From an uncultured Peptococcaceae bacterium (GTDB taxonomy: Bacteria; Bacillota; Dehalobacteriia; UBA7702), in assembly GCA_937919295.1 (NCBI GenBank), contig CALFRX010000207.1:1-12742 (forward strand): a stretch of 12,742 bases of DNA, in the 5' to 3' direction. Below the pieces are notes generated by a model. The model had not been told where the DNA came from and did no database searches. It saw only the letters and a program-made list of their open reading frames with translations. Shown piece after piece: positions 4,390 through 12,062 of the stretch. Position numbers and translations under genes: made by a program. Position 1 is the stretch's first letter. Every line of letters begins with the position of its first letter.

Positions 4390-6606
4390 ATGGAGCTGAA
4401 AAAAAGGTCCGAACCGAAATTCATATCCTCCGAAAAAGCGGCAGAGGTCTTCGCCGATATGAAGTTGGCGGAGCCGACAGCAGAGGAACCGGAAAAAGAT
4501 GAGCCTGCCGCAGGGGCGGAGCTTACGGAAGAGCCGCTTTTGGCAAGGGAACCGGAGCATGAAGAAGATGATTTAGACGAAGTCTCCGTTTCCGTTATGG
4601 AAGAGGAATCACCCAAGGCAGGCAAGAGGAAACGCGAGATCAGTCCCGCATTTCTTTACGGTCTGTTCTTCTATTTGTCCATCGTCTTTTTGGAATGCGT
4701 ACTGAAAGTTCACGTTTACGGCACCTTGTTGAACCGCGGATTATTGCTGATGGCCCTCTTTTCCCTGCCCATCGCCGGTATTTTCGCGATACTTACCGCC
4801 TTGGCCAAAGGCAGAATCGTCCCCTTTTTACTGCTGATTCTGACCACGATCTACTTTATGATCCAGCTCGTTTATGATACGATCTTTTCCACCTTTTTTA
4901 CCCTCTATTCCTTCACCGGCGTCGATGACGTTTCGGAATTTTGGCAGGAGGCTTTGCACGGCATCAGCCAAAGCGCCCTTCTGTTGTTGCTCCTTGTCTT
5001 ACCGACCATCGCGCTGATTGTCTTTTATCGTTTTCAGCGCTTTGAGCAACCTGTGGCTATTTGGGTTTTTGCGGTGCTGCTGGTGCTCACCGCGGCTTTT
5101 CAGGTTCTTGGTACGGTCATCGTCTATCGCGGCGACGACGAGGTTATGTCGGAAAAATACCTCTATACGAAGACCTTTATTCCCACGTTGTCCGTGAATG
5201 ATTTCGGCGCTTTGACCACCCTGCGTTTGGATATGAAGAACATGATCTTTGGCATGGCGGATACGGATACCGCCGCCGCCTACGAAGCCCAGGAGGCCGC
5301 TGCCAGGGAAACAGCGGACACGGTTTACGCCGACAATGTCCTCGATATTGATTTTGGGGCGTTGGCCGAAAGCGAAACGAACGCTACCTTAAAAGATATG
5401 GACGAATATTTCGCCACGGTGACCCCCACGGCGCAGAACGAATATACCGGCGCCTTTCAGGGTAAAAACCTGATCTGGATCGTGGCGGAGGGATTTTCCA
5501 GCTGGGCGTTGAACGAGGAGCTCACGCCGACCCTCTACAAAATGGCCAACGAGAGTTTCGTTTTCGAGAATTACTATAATCCGATTTGGGGCGTTTCCAC
5601 CAGCGACGGCGAATACACGGTCTGCACCGGTCTTCTGCCGAAAGCCGGCGTTTGGAGCATGTCCGCCAGCGCCGGCAACGATATGGCCTTCTGTCTCGGG
5701 AATCAACTCGGTAAGCTCGGTTATCTTTGCAACGCTTACCACGATCATACCTATACTTATTATAACCGGGATGAAAGCCATGCCAACTTAGGGTACCATT
5801 ATTACGGGAAAGGCAACGGTTTGAAAATCACCACCCAGTGGCCGGAAAGCGACTTGGAGATGATGGAAAATACCGTGAACGATTATACCAACAGCGAGCC
5901 GTTCCACATTTATTATATGACGGTCAGCGGTCACCTGGAATATAATTTTAACGGTAACAGTATGGCTAAAAAGCACGAGGCAGACGTGGCAAAGCTCAAT
6001 CTCTCCACCGCCTGTAAGGCCTATATCGCCTGTCAGATGGAATTCGAGCAGTCGATAAAATACCTGATCAGCGCTTTGCGTAAAGCCGGTGTCTTAGACG
6101 ATACCCTGATCGTTATTTCCGGGGATCACTATCCTTACGGTCTTACCACCGAAGAGATCAACGAACTCAACGGTGATGAAGTGGAGCAGAATTTTGAACT
6201 TTACCGTTCCACGCTGATCATGTGGAACAGCGTTTTGGCAAAACAAGATCCGGTGGTCGTGGAAAAGCCGTGTTACGCTGTAGATATTCTGCCCACCCTC
6301 TCCAATCTCTTCGGCGTTGACTATGATTCCCGTTTGTTGATGGGGAGGGACATTCTCTCCACCGCTTCGCCGCTGGTTGTTTTTTCCAACCACAGCTGGC
6401 TGACGGATCAGGGACGGTACAATGCCGTTACCGGGGAGTTCACCGCCGACGAGGGAGTGGCGGTGGCAGATGAATACGTAAAAAATATGATGGATAAGGT
6501 CAATTCAATGTTCAGTTATTCCGCAAAGATTTTAGAAAATGATTATTATGCTTCGGTGGTCCCCGCGGAGAAAGAAACCGCCGAGGCAAAGGAGACCACA
6601 GAATGA
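4390..6606 (+). CDS. LTA-synthase-like membrane sulfatase/phosphoglycerol transferase
   Basis: This 738-residue protein has the LtaS layout: about five membrane segments (roughly 86-107, 116-138, 143-171, 194-213, 222-245), a linker, then an extracellular alkaline-phosphatase-superfamily domain (about 355-660). Metal and catalytic positions known from LtaS are recognisable: E367 in VAEGFSSW, the nucleophile threonine in STSDGEYT (T404), a histidine in SGHLEYNF (H515), and D579-H580 in SGDHYPYG. The likely reaction is transfer of glycerol-phosphate from phosphatidylglycerol to lipoteichoic acid or a glycolipid on the outer membrane face; other phosphoglycerol transferases share this fold. An unusual cytoplasmic N-terminus of about 80 residues is very acidic and rich in Glu, Pro and Ala, and the C-terminus is also Glu/Thr/Ala-rich. 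ATG 4390 follows AAGGGG at 9 nt. It appears to be transcribed alone, with its own promoter and terminator. Confidence 0.88.
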   Translation: MELKKRSEPKFISSEKAAEVFADMKLAEPTAEEPEKDEPAAGAELTEEPLLAREPEHEEDDLDEVSVSVMEEESPKAGKRKREISPAFLYGLFFYLSIVFLECVLKVHVYGTLLNRGLLLMALFSLPIAGIFAILTALAKGRIVPFLLLILTTIYFMIQLVYDTIFSTFFTLYSFTGVDDVSEFWQEALHGISQSALLLLLLVLPTIALIVFYRFQRFEQPVAIWVFAVLLVLTAAFQVLGTVIVYRGDDEVMSEKYLYTKTFIPTLSVNDFGALTTLRLDMKNMIFGMADTDTAAAYEAQEAAARETADTVYADNVLDIDFGALAESETNATLKDMDEYFATVTPTAQNEYTGAFQGKNLIWIVAEGFSSWALNEELTPTLYKMANESFVFENYYNPIWGVSTSDGEYTVCTGLLPKAGVWSMSASAGNDMAFCLGNQLGKLGYLCNAYHDHTYTYYNRDESHANLGYHYYGKGNGLKITTQWPESDLEMMENTVNDYTNSEPFHIYYMTVSGHLEYNFNGNSMAKKHEADVAKLNLSTACKAYIACQMEFEQSIKYLISALRKAGVLDDTLIVISGDHYPYGLTTEEINELNGDEVEQNFELYRSTLIMWNSVLAKQDPVVVEKPCYAVDILPTLSNLFGVDYDSRLLMGRDILSTASPLVVFSNHSWLTDQGRYNAVTGEFTADEGVAVADEYVKNMMDKVNSMFSYSAKILENDYYASVVPAEKETAEAKETTE

Positions 6607-6613
6607 AATAGTT

Positions 6614-6672
6614 AGGCTGATCCGGAACGGATTTCCCCTTAGGGTAAACGGTTCCGGGCAGCCTCTTTTTTT
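6614..6672 (+). terminator. Strong rho-independent terminator after the LtaS-like gene
   Basis: AGGCTG...CCGGAAC (from 6614) pairs with GTTCCGG...CAGCCT (to 6664) around a small internal mismatch, and is followed by C and seven T residues (6666-6672). It begins 8 nt after the stop codon. Confidence 0.9.
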
Positions 6673-6735
6673 AAAGGGGAGAAAGTGTATTTTATGCATA
6701 TATTTTTATAAATTTAAAAAACACCTCGGGTAATG

Positions 6736-6764
6736 TTGACGTAAAAGAGAAATTCTTTTATAAT
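6736..6764 (+). promoter_or_regulatory. Sigma-A promoter of carA-carB
   Basis: TTGACG (6736-6741) and TATAAT (6759-6764) are 17 nt apart. The leader to the carA start is about 75 nt. The 63 nt between the preceding terminator and this promoter are A+T-rich and show nothing else I can name. Confidence 0.85.
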
Positions 6765-6804
6765 AATAAGAATCATGAAAAAGAGAACGGTATGTAGGAG
6801 TTTG

Positions 6805-6825
6805 GAAAAGGCAGGAGGCCTTTTC
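6805..6825 (+). other. Hairpin in the carA leader
   Basis: GAAAAGGC (6805-6812) and GCCTTTTC (6818-6825) form a perfect 8-bp stem around the 5-nt loop AGGAG. It ends about 7 nt before the ribosome binding site AAAGGA (6832-6837). It has no T tract, so it is not a terminator, and I see no PyrR-type binding motif. It may affect mRNA stability or translation. Confidence 0.5.
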
Positions 6826-6845
6826 GGTACGAAAGGAACGATGAA

Positions 6846-7958
6846 ATGAGCAGCAGAGAAAAAGAAATATACCTTGTGCTGGCCGACGGTACAGTGATGA
6901 AGGGTAAGAGCTTCGGCGCTTGCGGTGATGTCGTCGGCGAGGTGGTCTTCACCACAGGGATGACCGGCTATTTGGAAACCCTCACCGATCCCAGCTATTA
7001 CGGGCAGATCGTAGTTCAGACATTCCCTCTGATCGGCAACTACGGGGTTATCCCGGCAGACTTTGAAAGCGAGAAACCGCAGTTAAGCGGTTACATCGTC
7101 AGGGAATGGTGCGATTTTCCCTCAAACTTTCGCTCTGAAGGAAATATTGATACGTTATTAAAGGAACATCATATCGTCGGTCTCTATGCCATCGATACCC
7201 GGGCTTTGACCCGAAAACTGAGAAGTGCCGGGGTGATGAACGGCATGATCACCACAAGCCTTGCTGATTTCGAAGAGAAGTTGGCCAAAATCAAGGCATA
7301 TCGCGTGGAAAACGCCGTGGCGGCCGTGACCGAAACCGCGGAAACCGTGATAAAACCCGAAGAAACCGCTTATCGCGTCGCCCTTTGGGATTTCGGCGCC
7401 AAAGGCAATATCATCAGGGAATTGGTAAAACGCGGCTGTGAAGTCGTCTGTGTTCCTGCGGATATCACCGCGGATGAGATCGAAGCCCTCGGCGTCGACG
7501 GCGTCGTACTCAGCAACGGCCCTGGGGATCCCAAGGAAAATATCGGCATCATTACGGAGATCGGCCGTTGGACCAAAAAGCAGATCCCTACCTTTGGCGT
7601 CTGTCTCGGCCATCAGTTGCTGGCCCTCTCCGAAGGGGCCCGCACCGAAAAGCTGAAATACGGCCATCGCGCCGCCAACCAGCCGGTGCGGGAGATGACC
7701 ACAGGGAACATTTTAATCACCAGCCAGAATCACGGCTATACTGTGATCAGCGAAAGTCTGCCGGATCACGCTGAGTTGGTCTATGAAAACGTCAACGATA
7801 GCACCTGCGAGGGCGTGGCCTACCGGAACTTCCCCGGCTTTTCCGTGCAGTTTCATCCCGAGGCCAGCGCCGGTCCCCTGGATCCGTGCTTTCTCTTTGA
7901 TCACTTTATTACCATGATGGATACCGGGAAAGGGGGCAAGGACAATGCCGCAGAATAA
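6846..7958 (+). CDS. carA: Carbamoyl-phosphate synthase small (glutaminase) subunit
   Basis: CarA hydrolyses glutamine and passes ammonia through a tunnel to CarB, in the shared pathway to pyrimidines and arginine. The 370-residue length is normal. The N-terminal CarA domain (about 1-150) has FTTGMTGYLETLTDPSY and IDTRALTRKLR. The class I amidotransferase domain (about 176-360) has NGPGDP (224-229), the nucleophile cysteine in GVCLGHQ (C253), the CarA signature KYGHRAANQPV, and the catalytic His-Glu pair in VQFHPEAS (H337, E339). ATG 6846 follows AAAGGA at 8 nt. The 3' end overlaps carB by 14 nt, which implies translational coupling. It is not next to other pyr or arg genes here, so the pair probably serves both pathways. 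Confidence 0.97.
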   Translation: MSSREKEIYLVLADGTVMKGKSFGACGDVVGEVVFTTGMTGYLETLTDPSYYGQIVVQTFPLIGNYGVIPADFESEKPQLSGYIVREWCDFPSNFRSEGNIDTLLKEHHIVGLYAIDTRALTRKLRSAGVMNGMITTSLADFEEKLAKIKAYRVENAVAAVTETAETVIKPEETAYRVALWDFGAKGNIIRELVKRGCEVVCVPADITADEIEALGVDGVVLSNGPGDPKENIGIITEIGRWTKKQIPTFGVCLGHQLLALSEGARTEKLKYGHRAANQPVREMTTGNILITSQNHGYTVISESLPDHAELVYENVNDSTCEGVAYRNFPGFSVQFHPEASAGPLDPCFLFDHFITMMDTGKGGKDNAAE

Positions 7959-10900
7959 AGAGATTAAAAAGGTTCTCGTAATCGGCTCCGGCCCCATCGT
8001 GATCGGACAGGCCGCCGAATTCGACTATGCCGGCACCCAGGCTTGCCGGGCATTAAAGGAAAAAGGTCTCGAGGTGGTACTGATTAACCCCAACCCCGCG
8101 ACGATTATGACGGATAACGTCATTGCCGATAAAATCTATATTGAACCCCTTACCACCGAAGTGGTCAAGCGCATCATCAAAAAGGAAAAGCCCCAGGGCT
8201 TCCTCTCTACCTTAGGCGGCCAGATGGGACTGACCCTCGGGATGCAGCTGGCCAAAGAAGGTTTTTTTGAGCGGGAAAACGTTAAGATGCTCGGCGCTTC
8301 CCTGGACACCATCGAAAAGGCCGAAGACCGCCAGAGCTTTAAAGACTGCATGGAAGAGATCGGCCAGCCTGTGATTCCCTCCCTGGTGGTCACCGATATT
8401 GAGGCTGCCGTGGGTTTCGCCCGGGAAATTGGCTACCCCGTCATCGTGCGCCCTGCTTTTACCTTAGGAGGCAGCGGCGGCGGCATGGCCGACGATGAAG
8501 CCGAACTGCGGGAAATCACCGAAAACGGCCTTCGTACCTCTCCCATCCATCAGGCGCTGATCGAAAAATCAGTGGCCGGTTGGAAGGAAATTGAGTTTGA
8601 GGTCATGCGGGACAGCAACGACAACATCGTGGCGGTCTGCTCCATGGAAAATCTGGATCCCGTCGGCGTCCATACCGGTGACAGCATCGTCATCGCCCCG
8701 GCGGTGACCCTCTCCGATAAGGAATATCAAATGCTGCGCCGGGCGGCTCTGAACATCGTTACCGCCCTCAAGGTGGAAGGGGGCTGCAACTGTCAGTTTG
8801 CCCTCCATCCCAATTCCTTTGAATACGCGGTCATCGAGGTAAATCCCCGTGTCTCCCGATCCTCTGCCCTGGCCAGCAAGGCCACGGGCTACCCCATTGC
8901 CCGCACGGCGGCGCTGATCGCCATCGGCTTTCACCTCGATGAGATTCAAAACGAAATCACCGGCAAGACGTTTGCCTCCTTTGAACCGGCCATCGACTAC
9001 GTGGTGGTCAAAATGCCTCGCTGGCCCTTTGACAAATTCGTCTACGCCAAACGCTCCCTGGGAACGCAGATGAAGGCCACCGGGGAAGTCATGGCCATTG
9101 CCCCTACCTTTGAAGAAGCCCTGATGAAGTCGGTGCGCGGGGCGGAGATCGGCCTAAAAAGCCTGTCCATGGCCAAGATGGAGCAGCTAAACGATGACAA
9201 ACTGGCGAAATTGGCCGGTAAGGCCACAGATGAGCGGCTCTTCGCCATCTATGAATGGATCCGCCGAGGCGTCACCATTGAGACCATTCATGAAAAAACC
9301 CGTATCGATCTCTGGTTCTTAAAGAAGATTAAAAATCTTGCCGTCATGGCCCAAACCCTCCAAAGTGAAACCCTCGACAGCGATCTCTACCTGGCCGCCA
9401 AGAAGATGGGTTTCCTCGACGAGACCATTGAAGAGCTCTCGGGCCAGGAGATTGCCCAACCGGCCAAAGCGGTCTACAAGATGGTGGATACCTGCGCCGG
9501 TGAATTCGCTGCCGAGACTCCCTATTTTTACAGTACTTACGATGAGGAAAACGAGGCGGTGGAGTTCATCAAGGAACACGCCACCGGCAAAAAGACCATC
9601 GTGGTCTTTGGTTCCGGCCCGATCCGTATCGGTCAGGGGATCGAATTCGATTACGCTTCTGTCCACTGCGTTTGGACCCTGAAGGAAGCCGGTTACGAGG
9701 TGGTGCTGGTCAATAACAATCCCGAAACCGTATCCACCGACTTCAATACCGCCGACCGCCTTTATTTCGAGGCTTTAACAGCGGAAGACGTCGGCCATAT
9801 CCTCAATACGGAAAAGCCCTTTGGCGTCGTCGTGGCCTTCGGCGGCCAGACCGCCATCAAGCTGACAAAATACCTGTCCGACCGGGGAGAAAATATCCTC
9901 GGTACCCAGGCAGACAGCATTGATATCGCCGAAGACCGGGAGCGGTTTGACGAAATTTTAGAGCAGTATCAGATCAAACGCCCCAAAGGCGAAACGGTGA
10001 TGACCACAGCGGAAGCCGTGGACAGCGCCGACCGTCTCGGCTATCCCGTACTGCTGCGTCCCTCTTACGTATTGGGTGGTCAGAACATGATCATCGCTTT
10101 CAACGAGGAAGACATTGGCGAATATATGGCCATCATCTTAGCCCAGGGCATTGAAAATCCTGTGCTCATCGATGCCTACCTGATGGGCGTTGAGGTGGAG
10201 GTGGACATCATCTCCGACGGCGAGGATATTCTGATTCCCGGCATCATGGAGCATATTGAGCGGGCCGGCGTTCATTCCGGCGACTCCATTGCCGTCTATC
10301 CGGCCTTTAACCTGACCGGCGCTTTAACTGAACAGCTGGTGGCCGCTTCGGAAAAGATCGCCAAGGGCTTAAAAACCAAAGGTCTCCTCAATATTCAATA
10401 TGTGATCTTTGCCAATGAAATCTATGTCATTGAAGCCAATCCCCGTTCCTCCCGGACGGTCCCCTATATTTCCAAAGTGACCGGGCTGCCGGTGGTGGAT
10501 ATCGCCACCCGGGCCATGCTCGGCGAAAAACTTAAAGATATGGGCTACGGCACAGGTCTTTACCGTTCCGTGCCGTATTACGCCGTAAAAGTGCCGGTCT
10601 TTTCCTTCGAAAAACTGGCTGATCTCGATACCCAGTTGGGGCCGGAAATGAAATCCACCGGCGAGGTTTTGGGCATCGGCCGCACTTTGACGGAAGCCCT
10701 TTATAAAGGCCTTGTCGCGGCCAATTACCGCATGGAAAAGGGGGGCGGGGTGTTCATTACCGTCCGCAACAGCGACAAAGGGGAAATGGTGGACGTGGCC
10801 CGGAAGTTTTACGAGAGCGGTTTTTGCCTCTACGCCACCAGCGGCACGGCCCGGGCGCTGGGCAACGCCGGTATGGAAGTGAGCGAGGTGCCGAAGATCA

Positions 10901-11994
10901 GCGAAGGAGACGGCTTGATGGAAATGCTGGAAAGCGGCAAGATCAACTATGTGATCTCTACTTCCAAAAAGGGCAGACTCCCCGCGCGGGACAGCGTCAA
11001 GATCCGCCGCAAAGCGGTGGAACGGGCGATTCCCTGTTTGACCTCAATGGACACGGCCAACGCTTTGATCGACAGCCTGAACAGCCGTTATTCCCAGCAG
11101 ACCATGGAATTGGTGAACATCAACGGACTGCGCCGGGAAAAAAGGAGAGTGCCTTTTCTCAAAATGCGCGCCTGTAATAACGACTATCTCTATTTCGACT
11201 GTTTCGACCAGGAGATCAGCGCACCGGAATCGGTGTCGGTGGCTTTGGCCAACCGGCGCACCGGCATCGGCAGCGACGGCATGATTCTGATCGGTAAATC
11301 CGATACCTGCGACGCCAAAATGACGGTCTACAACGCCGATGGCACTGAGGGCATGATCGGTGGCAACGCCTTGCGCTGTGTCGCCAAATATCTCTACGAA
11401 AAAGGTATTGTCCGGCAAGAGCAGATGATCATCGAAACCGCCAGTGGCCCCCGACGGGCCCGCCTCTATCCCAAAGACGGCGAGGTGAACAGCGTCACCG
11501 TAGACATGGGTAAAGTAGTCTTAGACGCCGAAAAGGTGCCGACCCTGATCAAGCCGGAAAAGGATCGCATGGTCTGCGGCCAGAAGATCGTCATTGACGG
11601 CAAAATCTATGAGGTGACCTGCCTGTCTCTGGGGAATCCCCACTGTGTTGTTTTCCTGGAGGATATTCACAGCCTTAATTTGGAACAGTTGGGCCCCCAA
11701 TTTGAAAACGCGCCGCTTTTCCCGGAACGGGTCAATACGGAATTTGTTTCCGTTCTCGCCCCCAATAAACTGCGTATGCGCGTTTGGGAGCGGGGCAACG
11801 GGGAAACCTGGTCCTGCGGTACCGGGGCCTGCGCCGCGGCAGTGGCAGCGGTTTTAAACGGCTACTGTAAAAAGGACAGTGATATCACCGTGAAGCTCAA
11901 AGGTGGTGACCTGGTGATCCGCTATCAAAGCGACGGCACGGTGCTGATGACCGGCGACGCTAAAAAAGACTATGAAGGCGTTATCGAGCTTTAA
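7945..11994 (+). CDS. carB: Carbamoyl-phosphate synthase large subunit fused to diaminopimelate epimerase
   Basis: The 1349-residue protein is about 280 residues longer than a normal CarB. Residues 1-400 form the carboxyphosphate half (GSGPIVIGQAAEFDYAG at 14-30; NPRVSRSSALASKATGYPIA near 300), about 401-545 the oligomerisation region, 546-935 the carbamoyl-phosphate half (GSGPIRIGQGIEFDY; NPRSSRTVPYISKVTG), and 936-1050 the MGS-like allosteric domain (ATSGTA). Residues about 1069-1349 are a complete DapF domain, which normally converts LL- to meso-diaminopimelate for lysine and peptidoglycan. It retains N1079, YNADGTEG (N1130), GNPH (N1231, H1233), RVNTEF (N1264), WERG (E1282, R1283) and the second catalytic cysteine in SCGTGACA (C1291). 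The first catalytic cysteine is replaced by glycine (G1139, GGT at 11359-11361). The frame is continuous through the junction. GGGGG lies 8 nt before the ATG. CarB activity is secure; epimerase activity is doubtful. Confidence 0.95.
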   Translation: MPQNKEIKKVLVIGSGPIVIGQAAEFDYAGTQACRALKEKGLEVVLINPNPATIMTDNVIADKIYIEPLTTEVVKRIIKKEKPQGFLSTLGGQMGLTLGMQLAKEGFFERENVKMLGASLDTIEKAEDRQSFKDCMEEIGQPVIPSLVVTDIEAAVGFAREIGYPVIVRPAFTLGGSGGGMADDEAELREITENGLRTSPIHQALIEKSVAGWKEIEFEVMRDSNDNIVAVCSMENLDPVGVHTGDSIVIAPAVTLSDKEYQMLRRAALNIVTALKVEGGCNCQFALHPNSFEYAVIEVNPRVSRSSALASKATGYPIARTAALIAIGFHLDEIQNEITGKTFASFEPAIDYVVVKMPRWPFDKFVYAKRSLGTQMKATGEVMAIAPTFEEALMKSVRGAEIGLKSLSMAKMEQLNDDKLAKLAGKATDERLFAIYEWIRRGVTIETIHEKTRIDLWFLKKIKNLAVMAQTLQSETLDSDLYLAAKKMGFLDETIEELSGQEIAQPAKAVYKMVDTCAGEFAAETPYFYSTYDEENEAVEFIKEHATGKKTIVVFGSGPIRIGQGIEFDYASVHCVWTLKEAGYEVVLVNNNPETVSTDFNTADRLYFEALTAEDVGHILNTEKPFGVVVAFGGQTAIKLTKYLSDRGENILGTQADSIDIAEDRERFDEILEQYQIKRPKGETVMTTAEAVDSADRLGYPVLLRPSYVLGGQNMIIAFNEEDIGEYMAIILAQGIENPVLIDAYLMGVEVEVDIISDGEDILIPGIMEHIERAGVHSGDSIAVYPAFNLTGALTEQLVAASEKIAKGLKTKGLLNIQYVIFANEIYVIEANPRSSRTVPYISKVTGLPVVDIATRAMLGEKLKDMGYGTGLYRSVPYYAVKVPVFSFEKLADLDTQLGPEMKSTGEVLGIGRTLTEALYKGLVAANYRMEKGGGVFITVRNSDKGEMVDVARKFYESGFCLYATSGTARALGNAGMEVSEVPKISEGDGLMEMLESGKINYVISTSKKGRLPARDSVKIRRKAVERAIPCLTSMDTANALIDSLNSRYSQQTMELVNINGLRREKRRVPFLKMRACNNDYLYFDCFDQEISAPESVSVALANRRTGIGSDGMILIGKSDTCDAKMTVYNADGTEGMIGGNALRCVAKYLYEKGIVRQEQMIIETASGPRRARLYPKDGEVNSVTVDMGKVVLDAEKVPTLIKPEKDRMVCGQKIVIDGKIYEVTCLSLGNPHCVVFLEDIHSLNLEQLGPQFENAPLFPERVNTEFVSVLAPNKLRMRVWERGNGETWSCGTGACAAAVAAVLNGYCKKDSDITVKLKGGDLVIRYQSDGTVLMTGDAKKDYEGVIEL

Positions 11995-12062
11995 GCGGGT
12001 AGTTTAACGAGGGTAAAGAAGCGAAAAGCGGGCATTCCTATGAAAACCTGGAAGAAAGAAAA

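Noticed and set aside
11995..12062. Terminator or separate small gene between the carB fusion and the acyltransferase
   Set aside because: No convincing hairpin with a T tract; the only ATG (12040) opens an 11-codon frame.
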